From: Rhizobium sp. BK316
GTDB taxonomy: Bacteria > Pseudomonadota > Alphaproteobacteria > Rhizobiales > Rhizobiaceae
Assembly (NCBI RefSeq): GCF_014193695.1
Contig: NZ_JACHZR010000001.1
Location: forward strand, 1,339,309 to 1,403,308
Direction of reading: 5' to 3'
DNA length: 64,000 bases
The translations under genes were made by a program, and so were the position numbers. Shown one piece after another: positions 54,838 through 63,487 of the stretch. Position 1 is the stretch's first letter. Every line of letters starts with the position of its first letter. Below the pieces are notes generated by a model. The model did not search any database. It had not been told where the DNA came from and saw only the letters and a list, made by a program, of their open reading frames with translations.

Positions 54838-55317
54838 ATGAAGAATTATATATTGGCACTGGCTCTCGCAGCGCTCGCAACGCCCGCCCTTGCCTCCGGC
54901 AACCATGCCGGCGGTCACGACGAAAAGATGGCTGTCGGGGAACCCGGCGATAAGGCCAAGGTGACACAGACGGTGCGCGTCACCATGAAGGAAACCGATG
55001 ACGGCAAGATGTTGTTCACGCCGGCGGTCCTCAACGTCCGCAAGGGGCAGACCGTCAAGATCGCGATCAAGAATGCCGGAACTGTCGACCACGAATTCGT
55101 GCTCGATCAGGAAGACAAAATCCTGGAGCACAAGAAGGTCATGGAGAAGTTCCCCGAAATGGAACATGCCGACGCCAACTCCATCCGCCTTCCGGCCGGC
55201 CAGTCCGGCGAGATCGTCTGGAAATTCACCACCGACGGCGCGTTCAAGTTCGCCTGCCTGATCCCCGGTCACTACGAAGCCGGCATGCACGGTGATGTCA
55301 GCGTCGCCACAAAGTAG
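54838..55317 (+). CDS. Periplasmic cupredoxin
   Basis: 159 residues with a signal peptide (ALALAALATPALA). The type-1 copper ligands are visible: His in TVDHEFVL and the Cys-His-Met of ACLIPGHYEAGM. It is a likely small electron or copper carrier for the oxidase. AAGGA precedes the start; a cryptic ATG at 54834 is out of frame. Confidence 0.9.
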   Translation: MKNYILALALAALATPALASGNHAGGHDEKMAVGEPGDKAKVTQTVRVTMKETDDGKMLFTPAVLNVRKGQTVKIAIKNAGTVDHEFVLDQEDKILEHKKVMEKFPEMEHADANSIRLPAGQSGEIVWKFTTDGAFKFACLIPGHYEAGMHGDVSVATK

Positions 55318-55341
55318 TCCATCGAAAAGGAGCATGAAATC

Positions 55342-55626
55342 ATGAAGACTGTCATCAGACTCGCCATCGCAGTCGTCCTTTCGACCAGCGCGGCATTCGG
55401 AGCCTTCGCGCAGGAGTTCACCAAGGGCGTCGTCAGCAAGGTCGACGCCAAGGCGAACAAGGTCACCATCAAGCACGAGGAGCTGAAGAACCTCGACATG
55501 CCCGCCATGACGATGGTGTTCCGTGTCGAAGATCCGGGTCTCCTCGCGAAGCTGAAGGAAGGGTCGAGCGTCGAGTTCGTCGCAGAGCGCGTGAATGGCA
55601 AGCTGACCGTGACCGAGGTAAAATAG
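55342..55626 (+). CDS. CusF-like copper-binding protein
   Basis: 94 residues with a signal peptide (cleaved near AFAQ). The CusF-type fold is marked by GVVSKVD, the KHEELKNLDMPAMTM segment with the His and Met ligands, and a final beta strand. It binds Cu(I) in the periplasm. It follows the cupredoxin gene after 24 bases. Confidence 0.88.
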   Translation: MKTVIRLAIAVVLSTSAAFGAFAQEFTKGVVSKVDAKANKVTIKHEELKNLDMPAMTMVFRVEDPGLLAKLKEGSSVEFVAERVNGKLTVTEVK

Positions 55627-55634
55627 CAACCGCG

Positions 55635-55661
55635 GCCGCCCGGCCGATCATGCCGGGCGGC
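55635..55661 (+). promoter_or_regulatory. Perfect 10-bp hairpin between the CusF-like and DUF411 genes
   Basis: GCCGCCCGGC (55635-55644) and GCCGGGCGGC (55652-55661) with a 7-nt loop. No T-run follows. It could attenuate or stabilise transcript between the two genes. Confidence 0.45.
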
Positions 55662-55682
55662 GGCAATCGAGGAGTGAAGACA

Positions 55683-56144
55683 ATGCGCAGGAGAAGCTTC
55701 ATCGCAATGGCCGGTTCCGCCCTGGTATTGCTCGCCGGACGGGCTGGTGCGACCGTCCCGACGGAGATGACCGTCTACAAGGATCCGAACTGCGGCTGCT
55801 GCCACGCATGGGCGAAGGCGATGGCCGCCGCGGGCTATTCCGTCGACATCCGCGACACGGACGATCTTGCCGCGGTCAAGGCGCGGCTGGGCGTGGCCGC
55901 CGACATGGAGGGATGCCATACCGCCGTCGTCGAGGACTATTATCTGGAGGGCCACGTTCCGCTTACGGCCGTCGAACGGCTGCTGCAGGAGCGGCCTTCG
56001 CTGCGAGGGCTGGCCGTTCCCGGCATGCCGGCCGGCTCGCTGGGAATGGGCGAGGATCCTCAGGCGTCCTACGACGTCTATGCGATCCCCTCGGCCGGCG
56101 GGGCGCCATACGTATTCATGGAGGTCCGCCCCCGGAAGGGATGA
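55683..56144 (+). CDS. DUF411 metal-binding protein
   Basis: 153 residues with a signal-like N-terminus (MRRRSFIAMAGSALVLLAG). DUF411 hallmarks are YKDPNCGCCHAW and the later EGCHTAVVEDYYLEGHVP. These proteins accompany copper-resistance genes and are thought to bind copper. GAGGAG before the ATG at 55683 sets the start; the frame extends to 55650. It is the last gene of the plus-strand copper operon. Confidence 0.88.
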   Translation: MRRRSFIAMAGSALVLLAGRAGATVPTEMTVYKDPNCGCCHAWAKAMAAAGYSVDIRDTDDLAAVKARLGVAADMEGCHTAVVEDYYLEGHVPLTAVERLLQERPSLRGLAVPGMPAGSLGMGEDPQASYDVYAIPSAGGAPYVFMEVRPRKG

Positions 56145-56312
56145 CGGCGCGATCGATCGAACCATGCCTGTTGCCGATCAGGAAACCGGAGCGTTGCAGA
56201 GCCGCGGATGGCAGGAGTTCACCGTGACCCGTTCGAACCATCTCGTCTCTGTCTAGCGGGCGCCGGCGCTTTCGGCGAAGTAGAGCGGTATGGCAGGACA
56301 AGTATCGCCTTG

Positions 56313-56344
56313 TTGTATGCGTGATGTCGCGATAACGTATACAA
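56313..56344 (+). promoter_or_regulatory. GntR operator candidate upstream of the GntR gene
   Basis: TTGTATGCGT (56313-56322) and ACGTATACAA (56335-56344) are inverted copies matching at nine of ten positions. The second contains the palindrome GTATAC. The site starts 24 bp before the GntR gene. The same ten bases, ACGTATACAA, recur at 57085-57094 after that gene. Confidence 0.6.
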
Positions 56345-56367
56345 TAACTAGGACACAGTGAAATCAG

Positions 56368-57066
56368 ATGCCATCCAATCCCGATCGTGTGGAAATTGCC
56401 CACCGCACACTGCGACAGGCCATTATCGAGCAGGCTCTCAAAGCCGGGACAAAACTTCCCGAGGACGAGATCGGCCGGCATTTCTCCATGAGTCGAACGC
56501 TCGTGCGCACGGTACTTGCCAAGCTGCAGGCGCAGGGGCTGGTCGACACTTACCATAAGCGCACGGCCACCGTCGCCCAGCCAAGTCTTGAGGAAGCACG
56601 CGATGCCTTTGCCATTCGCCGCGCACTCGAACGGGAGGTGATGAAGGCCGTCATCAAGCGCTGGAGCCCCGCGATCGAAAAGCTGTTGCGGGAACATGTG
56701 CAGGAAGAGGAAGCCGCGCATGCCAAGGGCGATGTGCGGCTGTCAACTCGGCTGGCGGGCGAGTTCCACCTGAAGCTTGCCGAATTGTCCGGCAATACGC
56801 TGCTTGAGCGTTATCTCTCCGAACTTGTTTCACGCTGTTCGCTCATCCTTGCCATGTATAGCCGGCCGCATTCCAGCGAATGTGCAATCAGTGAGCATTC
56901 CGGTCTCATCAACGCATTAAAAAAGGGCGATCTGGCCAGCGCAGAGCACTTGATGGACGAGCATCTGTCATCTGTCGAAAGCCGCGCACTGATCGAGGAT
57001 GATCTTGCAAAAGAGCCGGACATCGGTTCCATCCTGTCGCGCTTTTCGAGCCGCGCCACCGGCTGA
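56368..57066 (+). CDS. GntR-family regulator, FCD subfamily
   Basis: 232 residues. An N-terminal winged helix (AHRTLRQAIIEQAL, LPEDEIGRHFSMSRTLVRTVL) is followed by an FCD ligand domain (from about residue 75: DAFAIRRALEREV, LAGEFHLKLAELSGN, EHSGLINALKKGD). FCD regulators sense small carboxylates or related ligands. It precedes the deaminase-like operon and is its probable controller. Confidence 0.9.
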   Translation: MPSNPDRVEIAHRTLRQAIIEQALKAGTKLPEDEIGRHFSMSRTLVRTVLAKLQAQGLVDTYHKRTATVAQPSLEEARDAFAIRRALEREVMKAVIKRWSPAIEKLLREHVQEEEAAHAKGDVRLSTRLAGEFHLKLAELSGNTLLERYLSELVSRCSLILAMYSRPHSSECAISEHSGLINALKKGDLASAEHLMDEHLSSVESRALIEDDLAKEPDIGSILSRFSSRATG

Positions 57067-57084
57067 ACTGCCAGTTTTTCGATC

Positions 57085-57094
57085 ACGTATACAA
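57085..57094 (+). promoter_or_regulatory. Second copy of the GntR site, in the leader of the amidohydrolase operon
   Basis: ACGTATACAA is repeated exactly here, 19 bases after the GntR stop. Further partial elements, GCATAC and TTGTAG, lie around 57260-57290. The 291-bp gap before the first amidohydrolase gene contains no gene and probably holds its promoter. Confidence 0.5.
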
Positions 57095-57357
57095 GATTCT
57101 GCAAGATATGTAGACAGAGCGCCGTCATGGCCGCGCGACGGCCAGTGACCGATCGACGTCGCCTTGGCCATTACTTAGAGTTTTCTCCAAGTGAATCCGG
57201 CCCATTGGGGCGTAACGCTCTGCCTGACGCTAAGAGCGATACAATCTGGCACCAGTATTGCATACCTGATATCCATGATATTGTAGACTAGATTTTGCTC
57301 ATGTCGCATGCAATGCTGGCGGTGGCCGGCCGATAATAGAGGGGAAAGGAACCACAA

Positions 57358-58554
57358 GTGGGCACAGAAACAGTTTTCGCCAACGCAAAGCTCGCCGACG
57401 GTACTCTGAACGATATCGTGGTTCAGGACGGCCGGATCACGGCGATAAGACCGACAGGCTCAGACGCCAGCGCGGCAAACGTGGTCGATATCAACGGAGC
57501 CCTTCTCGTGCCGAGCTTCGTCGAGGGCCATATCCATCTCGACACCAGCTTCTACGGAGACAAGTGGATCCCGCACAAACCGTGCACCAATGGCTTCGAC
57601 GTGCATGAGCGCGTCGCCTTTCAGGCGGAGAATATGGCGGTCGCAGCGCCCATGGACGAGCGCGCTCGCAACCAGCTCGATCTCTGCGTTTCCAACGGTG
57701 CCCTCCAGATGCGCAGCCACGTGATGGTCGACGGATCGGTCGGCCTGAAGTCGCTCGAAACCATCCTTAGGGTTCGCGAGGACTACACTGATATCATCGA
57801 CATTCAGCTCGTCGCCTTCCCGCAGAGCGGCATCCTCAAGAGCCCCGGTACGCCGGAGCTGATGGACGAGGCGATCGCGATGGGTGCCGATCTCGTCGGC
57901 GGGCTTGATCCGCTCTCCTTCGACCGCGATATCAAGGGCCATCTCGACGTGGTCTTCGGCATTGCCGAAAGGCGCGGCGTCGATGTCGATATCCATCTCC
58001 ATGATGCGGGTACGCTCGGCGCCATGACGATCGAGGAAATCTGTGCTCGTACGACTGCGCTTGGCATGCAGGGGCATGTCGCCGTCAGCCATGCCTATGG
58101 CCTTGGTGATCTCGCGCCGGAAGCCGCAGAGAAGGTTGCCATGCTGATTGCCAAAAGCGGCGTCTCGATCATGACCAACGCGCCCGGCAACCACAATTTT
58201 CCGCCTGTGGCCCTGCTGCGCGCTGCCGGCGTCAATGTCTTCAGCGGCAGCGACAATATCCGCGATTCCTGGTGGCCCTTCGGGGATGGCGACATGCTGC
58301 GTCGGGCAGAGATTATCGCCTACCGTTCCGGTTTCTTCAGTGATGCGGAACTCAGCGCCGCCTTCGACGTGGTCACATCAGGCGGCGCCAAGGCGCTGCG
58401 GCTGGAAGGCTACGGGATCGCGGTCGGCGCAAAGGCCGATTTCGTCACACTCGCGGTCGAGCATGTGCCCGAGGCCGTCGTCGCAGTTCCGAAGCCGCGC
58501 CGCGTCTTCAAGGAAGGCCGCCTTGTCGCCGAAAATGGCTCTGTGATACGCTGA
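57358..58554 (+). CDS. Cytosine-deaminase-like amidohydrolase 1
   Basis: 398 residues. Metal-centre motifs of the amidohydrolase superfamily follow CodA order: HIHLDTSF, DIHLHDAG, VAVSHAYG and SDNIRDSWWPFGDG. Compared with CodA, the catalytic Glu position after the third metal His reads Asp or is shifted, so deamination of cytosine is not certain. It starts at GTG after AAAGGA. Its stop overlaps the next gene (TGATG), so it is cotranslated with the gamma-glutamyltransferase-like gene. Confidence 0.82.
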   Translation: MGTETVFANAKLADGTLNDIVVQDGRITAIRPTGSDASAANVVDINGALLVPSFVEGHIHLDTSFYGDKWIPHKPCTNGFDVHERVAFQAENMAVAAPMDERARNQLDLCVSNGALQMRSHVMVDGSVGLKSLETILRVREDYTDIIDIQLVAFPQSGILKSPGTPELMDEAIAMGADLVGGLDPLSFDRDIKGHLDVVFGIAERRGVDVDIHLHDAGTLGAMTIEEICARTTALGMQGHVAVSHAYGLGDLAPEAAEKVAMLIAKSGVSIMTNAPGNHNFPPVALLRAAGVNVFSGSDNIRDSWWPFGDGDMLRRAEIIAYRSGFFSDAELSAAFDVVTSGGAKALRLEGYGIAVGAKADFVTLAVEHVPEAVVAVPKPRRVFKEGRLVAENGSVIR

Positions 58555-60128
58555 TGTCCTCTCCCGTCACTCAGACCACTCGATCTGACATGTCGTCCCG
58601 CGGCGCCATGATCGTGACGCCGCATTGGCTCGCCAGCGAAGCTGGTGCCAAGGTGTTGCGGCGCGGCGGCAATGCCATCGAGGCGCTGGTTGCCGCAGGT
58701 GCGGCGCTTGCGGTCACCTACCCGCATTTCTGCGGTCTCGGCGGCGATGCCGTCTGGCTGGTCGCCGACGAGACGGGCAAGGCCCAGACCTTTCTCGGCA
58801 TCGGTCAGGCGGGCGGTACCATTCCGGATGGAGACATCCCCTTACGCGGAGCCGCCTCCACGCTGACGACGGCCTGCCTCGTGGATAGCTGGGAGAAAGT
58901 GCTTGCCCATTCCACCGCGGAATGGGCGGGATCGGAGAGTTTGTCGAGTCTGCTTGACAATGCGATCGCCCTTGCGGAAAACGGCTTCGAGGTCAGCCGG
59001 TCGCAGTCCTTCTGGTACGAATTCCGCCGTAGCGAGTTGGAGGGCTGGCCGGGCTTCAGAGACCTTTTCACCTCATCAGGAATTCAGCGGCAGCCGGCAC
59101 TCGGCAGAACGCTTGATGCCATTGCCCGCCACGGCGCTCGCGAATTCTACGAAGGTGCACTCGCCCGGCAGATCGCCACTGGGCTGGCAGAGGCCGGTTC
59201 GCCGCTTTTGGCCACCGATCTTGCCGCAACACGAACCGATATCGCGCCTCCGCTCCGGCAGACCTATCGCGACACAACCCTGCTCGCGCCGCCTCCCCCG
59301 ACTCAGGGCGTAACCACGCTCGGCATTATGGGCGTGCTCAACCATTTGCCGATGAGGGATTTCCCTCCCGATAGCGCGGGTTTCTACCACAGCCTCGTCG
59401 AGGCTGTGAAACAGGCTTTTCTCGACCGGCATACCATCGCCGATCCCCATTACGCGGCCGATGTTTCGCCAGCGCTGCTCGATCCAGTGCGTCTTAAGGC
59501 AAAAGCCGCGGCAATCGATTCCGGCCGCGCGTTGCCCTGGCCGCGGCCCTATCGGCACGGCGACACAGCCTTGCTTGCCGCCGTCGATGAGAAGGGACGC
59601 TGCGCATCGTTGCTGCAAAGCCTCTATTTCGATTGGGGAAGCGGCGTCGTGGTCGGCGATACAGGCATCCTCTGGCAGAACAGGGGCGCCGCCTTCAGCA
59701 CCGACCCCGCCAGCCCCAATGTCATCCGTCCCGGCAAGCGCCCTTTCTATACGCTCAATCCAGGCCTGGCGCTCAAGAACGGGCGGCCGCATCTTATCTA
59801 TGGCACACAAGGGGCCGACGGACAGCCGCAGACCTTGTCGCTGCTCCTCAGCCTGTTGGTCGACCATGGCCTCGATCCAGTCGCAGCACTTTCCCGCCCG
59901 CGCTTCCTGCTCGGCCGCACTTTTTCCGACAGCCGGGACACCCTGAAGATCGAGGAAAATGCCGGTCTGGAAACGGTCGCCGCACTTGCCGCCATGGGCC
60001 ACGAGATCTCAACGATCGACAGTTTCAGCCCCCTCGGCGGGCAGGCCGGCATTATCCGCATCGGGCAAGACGGAGCGATCGACGGCGCTCATGACCCACG
60101 CAGCGACGGAGGCGCGATCCTACTGTGA
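58554..60128 (+). CDS. Gamma-glutamyltransferase-like protein, cytoplasmic
   Basis: 524 residues. The Ntn-hydrolase fold is recognised from GGNAIEALVAAGAALAV near the start and a candidate nucleophile Thr in HGDTALLAAVD, where classic enzymes have TTHFSVVD. The GSPGG-like oxyanion motif of true enzymes appears only as GTQGADGQPQT. No signal peptide is present, unlike periplasmic Ggt. The stop overlaps the next GTG. It probably hydrolyses or transfers an amide-linked group in the pathway of its two neighbours. Confidence 0.82.
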   Translation: MSSPVTQTTRSDMSSRGAMIVTPHWLASEAGAKVLRRGGNAIEALVAAGAALAVTYPHFCGLGGDAVWLVADETGKAQTFLGIGQAGGTIPDGDIPLRGAASTLTTACLVDSWEKVLAHSTAEWAGSESLSSLLDNAIALAENGFEVSRSQSFWYEFRRSELEGWPGFRDLFTSSGIQRQPALGRTLDAIARHGAREFYEGALARQIATGLAEAGSPLLATDLAATRTDIAPPLRQTYRDTTLLAPPPPTQGVTTLGIMGVLNHLPMRDFPPDSAGFYHSLVEAVKQAFLDRHTIADPHYAADVSPALLDPVRLKAKAAAIDSGRALPWPRPYRHGDTALLAAVDEKGRCASLLQSLYFDWGSGVVVGDTGILWQNRGAAFSTDPASPNVIRPGKRPFYTLNPGLALKNGRPHLIYGTQGADGQPQTLSLLLSLLVDHGLDPVAALSRPRFLLGRTFSDSRDTLKIEENAGLETVAALAAMGHEISTIDSFSPLGGQAGIIRIGQDGAIDGAHDPRSDGGAILL

Positions 60129-61366
60129 CGTCCGGCCCATTGTTTGATCTCGTTATCCGCAATGTTCGTATTGAGGAGAACGGCCTCCTCGTCGACATCG
60201 CCGTGCGAGACGGGCGGATTGCAGATATAGGATTCGGCATGCGGTGCGAGGCGATCGAAAGCGTCGATGGCGAGGGAGCGTTCGCCTTCTGCGGCTTTGT
60301 CGATACGCACATCCATCTGGACAAGACCTGCATTCTCGACCGCTGCACGATTTGCGAAGGTACACTTGCCGAGGCCGTGCGGGAGACGGCCAAAGCCAAG
60401 GCGAGCTTTGAGGAAGACGACGTTTATGCCCGAGCGGCCCGCGTCGTCGAGAAGGCGATTTCACATGGCACTACGCGGATGCGCGCCTTTGTCGAGATCG
60501 ATCCTCGCGCCGGCTTCCGTTCCTTCGAGGCAATCAAGCGCATCCGTGAAGACTATGCCTTCGCGGTCGATATCGAGATCTGCGCCTTCGCCCAGGAGGG
60601 GCTGACAAATGAGCCGGAGACATTGGATATGCTTGACGCCGCCCTTTCCAATGGTGCGGATCTGGTCGGCGGCTGTCCCTATACGGACCCCGATCCTATC
60701 AGGCATATCGAGATGATCTTCGCGTTGGCGCTCAAGCATGACATGCCGGTCGATTTCCATCTCGATTTCAGCCTTGATCCCGATCGAACCGATCTGCCGG
60801 CGGTGATCGACGCCACGCTTCGTCACCGTTGGCGGGGTCGCGTGGCGATCGGCCACGTCACCAATCTCTCGGCCATGTCGCAGGCAGAGATCGTCTCCAT
60901 TGCTGATCGGCTGGCTGAAGCCGACATTGCGCTTTCCGTCCTGCCATCCACCGATCTGTTCCTGAACGGGCGCAGTCATGACCGGCTGGTGCCGCGCGGC
61001 GTCGCACCCGCTCACCTGCTGGCAGGCCGCGGTGTCGTGACCTCGATTGCGACCAACAACGTGCTTAATCCCTTCACTCCCTACGGTGATGCCTCGTTGA
61101 TCCGCATGGCCAATCTCTATGCAAACGTCGCCCAGCTCTCGCGAGACGAGGACATGGCACTGGTCTTCAGCATGGTGACAGATGCGGCGGCACGCCAGCT
61201 CGGCAGCGTCAGACGGTTAGAAATAGGCGCCGAGGCGACGATCGTGCTGCTCGACAGTCCTGGCCCGCGTGTCGCGGTACGCGAGATCGCTCGCGTCGTT
61301 ACCGGCTGGAAGAACGGCCACCGGAGCTTCGATAACGGCGAGCCCAGAATTCACAGACCAAAGTGA
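60125..61366 (+). CDS. Cytosine-deaminase-like amidohydrolase 2 with altered metal site
   Basis: 413 residues. HIHLDKTC, DFHLDFSLD, VAIGHVTN are in register with amidohydrolase 1, but the position of the metal-ligand Asp reads ATNNVLNPFTPYGD, so Asp is replaced by Asn, and Phe stands where CodA has its catalytic Glu. It therefore probably has a different reaction or a changed metal site. The GTG start overlaps the previous stop (GTGA). It is the last gene of the operon. Confidence 0.8.
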   Translation: MTSGPLFDLVIRNVRIEENGLLVDIAVRDGRIADIGFGMRCEAIESVDGEGAFAFCGFVDTHIHLDKTCILDRCTICEGTLAEAVRETAKAKASFEEDDVYARAARVVEKAISHGTTRMRAFVEIDPRAGFRSFEAIKRIREDYAFAVDIEICAFAQEGLTNEPETLDMLDAALSNGADLVGGCPYTDPDPIRHIEMIFALALKHDMPVDFHLDFSLDPDRTDLPAVIDATLRHRWRGRVAIGHVTNLSAMSQAEIVSIADRLAEADIALSVLPSTDLFLNGRSHDRLVPRGVAPAHLLAGRGVVTSIATNNVLNPFTPYGDASLIRMANLYANVAQLSRDEDMALVFSMVTDAAARQLGSVRRLEIGAEATIVLLDSPGPRVAVREIARVVTGWKNGHRSFDNGEPRIHRPK

Positions 61367-61427
61367 ACACCAGTGGCTCACTCGCTATACACCTGCCGCT
61401 CTCATCATACGACGGCCCACCTTCGAC

Positions 61428-61463
61428 GGGGCGCACCCATTAAAAGGAGGTGTAACGCGCCCC
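61428..61463 (+). promoter_or_regulatory. Stem-loop presenting a consensus ribosome-binding sequence, without an ORF
   Basis: GGGGCGC (61428-61434) pairs with GCGCCCC (61457-61463). The 22-nt loop contains AAAAGGAGGTGT, nearly a full anti-16S sequence, yet no start codon follows at a useful distance. It lies in the 279-bp gap between the amidohydrolase and SDR genes, which otherwise shows nothing. It may be a terminator-like structure or a translation-related decoy. Confidence 0.35.
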
Positions 61464-61645
61464 AGGAGCGCAGGGCGAGCCGGTCAGCTCTCCACCAGCA
61501 GGCTACTCTATGCCTTCAGCCTTTTCCGAAGATAAAAGCAGTATCCTATCCAAAACGCGTACATGTAATGCCCTCCTTGTGACTGTCTATCGCCCTGATC
61601 CGGTTGCATCAGGCGTTGAGCGCAAAACATGTGCCAGCACCTTGG

Positions 61646-62431
61646 TTACGTCATGTAGACGCCACCAGTCACATTGACGCCCTGGCCGGTCATGAAGCGC
61701 GCGCTGTCGGAGCAAAGGAAGACCACAACATCGGCAACATCCTCGGCTGTCTCAATGCGCCCGAGGGGTGTTTGGCCGACATATTCGTCAAACACCTGTT
61801 GCGGTGAGATGCCGCGAAGGCGCGCCTCCCATTCGATCTCCCGGCTTTGCATGCCGGTTTTCACGAAGCCTGGGCAGACGGCGTTCACCCTGATACCTGC
61901 AGGCGCGAGCTCGCGTGCGAGGGCCTGGGTCCAACCAAGAACGGCAAACTTGCTGGCAGAATAGTGCGCCAGAAGCGGCGCTCCGACTTTTGCCGCAAGT
62001 GACGCGGTATTGACGATGCAGCCGTGGCCCTGCCCGACCAGATGACGGCCAGCGATCTGGTTCGTCAGAAAAATTCCGCGCGTGTTGACATCGAAATTGA
62101 AGTCCCATTCCTCGTCAGTCAACTCCAGGGCCTTCTGCATGGTGGAAACGCCGGCATTGGCTATGACGATATCGCACCCGCCTATCGCGCGTACCGCCCG
62201 ATTGAAGGCGGCCTCGACGGAATCCCGCTTGCGCACGTCGACCTCGACGGCGACCGCACCCTTCCCGATCGACTGAACTGCTTGGGCTGCCGCGTCGAGG
62301 TTGATGTCGGCGATCGCGACCACAACATCCTGGGCGGCAAGCGCCTTGGCGATCGCAAGCCCGATGCCGGTTGCTCCTCCCGTGACGAACGCGCGGCGCC
62401 CCTGAAGCTCGGGAAAGACAGGCGGTTTCAT
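61646..62431 (-). CDS. SDR-family oxidoreductase
   Basis: 261 residues, classical short-chain dehydrogenase: NAD(P) motif TGGATGIG, structural NAGV, Ser in NTAS, Tyr-Lys in YSASK, and VNAVCPGFV. Asp in IADINLD suggests NAD preference. It reduces or oxidises a sugar or polyol. AAGGAG before the ATG sets the start. It is divergent from the BtpA/kinase pair and likely belongs to the same pathway. Confidence 0.9.
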   Translation of the reverse strand: MKPPVFPELQGRRAFVTGGATGIGLAIAKALAAQDVVVAIADINLDAAAQAVQSIGKGAVAVEVDVRKRDSVEAAFNRAVRAIGGCDIVIANAGVSTMQKALELTDEEWDFNFDVNTRGIFLTNQIAGRHLVGQGHGCIVNTASLAAKVGAPLLAHYSASKFAVLGWTQALARELAPAGIRVNAVCPGFVKTGMQSREIEWEARLRGISPQQVFDEYVGQTPLGRIETAEDVADVVVFLCSDSARFMTGQGVNVTGGVYMT

Positions 62432-62475
62432 AGCGGCTCCTTGAACGATTTTAAGAGAACGTATCCAACAAAATC

Positions 62476-62513
62476 GAACTCATCAAATGTTTTTTTTGTT
62501 TGATTGAGTTCGT
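62476..62513. promoter_or_regulatory. Large dyad in the SDR/BtpA divergent promoter region
   Basis: CGAACTCATCAAA (62476-62488) and TTTGATTGAGTTCG (62500-62513) form a near-perfect 13-bp inverted repeat with one extra base, separated by 11 bp containing a T8 tract. It is well placed to control both the SDR gene and the BtpA/kinase genes. The adjacent TTCGTTTCG resembles DeoR-type sites. Confidence 0.6.
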
Positions 62514-62673
62514 TTCGATGCGTATGGTCAAGCTGACTTGCGCAGGATACCCCATCGGGAATCCGACGTGCTCGGCAATGGCTCAAGGCAGTTCACAGGA
62601 AAACGTGAGCTCAATCATCGCTGCTCGGTCGAGCCGAGCGTGCATAACAGAACGTCGTGGAAGGACTTGCACA

Positions 62674-63474
62674 ATGGTTTTTGAATGCTTCGGGACGCGC
62701 AAGAAGGTGGTCATCGCCATGGCCCATATCGGCGCCCTGCCCGGATCGCCGCTTTACGACGCTCAGGGAGGCATGCAAAAGCTGATCGATGACGTGGCAT
62801 CGGACGTCGAGAAGCTGCAGGCCGGCGGCGTCGATGCCATCATGTTCGGCAACGAGAACGATCGGCCCTATGTCTTCAAGGGAGCGGCCGAGAGCGTTGC
62901 GGCGATGACCGCCATTGTGCAGGCAATCAAGCCCCAACTGAAAGTTCCGTTTGGCGTGAACTATCTCTGGGATCCTGTCTCCAGCGTCGCCATCGGCGCT
63001 GTCACCGGCGCCAGTTTCGTGCGCGAAATCTTCACGGGCCTTTTTGCCTCTGACATGGGGCTGTGGCAACCGGACTGCGCAGCGGCGGCCCGCCTGCGAG
63101 CGAATCTCGGCCGGAGCGACATGAAGATGCTGTTCAACATCAACGCGGAATTTGCCCATTCGCTGGATCAGCGCCCGATAGCGTTGCGCGCCAGGAGCGC
63201 CGTCTTCTCCTCCGTCGCCGACGCCATTCTTGTATCCGGCCCGATTACCGGGCAGCCCGCGAGCCAGTCGGATCTTCGCAACGTCTGCGAGGCCGTCACC
63301 GATGTCCCGGTCTTTGCCAATACCGGCGTCAACATCGACAATATCCGCGACGTTTTCTCCATGGCGCAGGGCTGCATCATCGGCACCCATTTCAAGGTGG
63401 ACGGCAATACGTGGAACGCTGTTGACGCGGCGCGCGTCAGACGCTTCATGGATGTCGTCGAAACTTTACGCTGA
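62674..63474 (+). CDS. BtpA/SgcQ family protein
   Basis: 266 residues, TIM-barrel-like. The N-terminus VVIAMAHIGALPGSPLYD and FGNENDRPY, FGVNYLWDP, and the closing VFANTGVNIDNI / IGTHFKVDG segments match the BtpA/SgcQ family. SgcQ-like members are found beside sugar kinases and transporters; their reaction is not settled. GGAAGGA before the ATG at 62674 decides the start; the open frame continues to 62500. Confidence 0.88.
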   Translation: MVFECFGTRKKVVIAMAHIGALPGSPLYDAQGGMQKLIDDVASDVEKLQAGGVDAIMFGNENDRPYVFKGAAESVAAMTAIVQAIKPQLKVPFGVNYLWDPVSSVAIGAVTGASFVREIFTGLFASDMGLWQPDCAAAARLRANLGRSDMKMLFNINAEFAHSLDQRPIALRARSAVFSSVADAILVSGPITGQPASQSDLRNVCEAVTDVPVFANTGVNIDNIRDVFSMAQGCIIGTHFKVDGNTWNAVDAARVRRFMDVVETLR

Positions 63475-63487
63475 GGCGAAAAGCATC

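Noticed and set aside
62500..62673. 58-residue N-terminal extension of the BtpA/SgcQ protein
   Set aside because: It would begin inside the operator-like dyad, has no ribosome binding site and does not resemble the family, whose members start at the position matching 62674.
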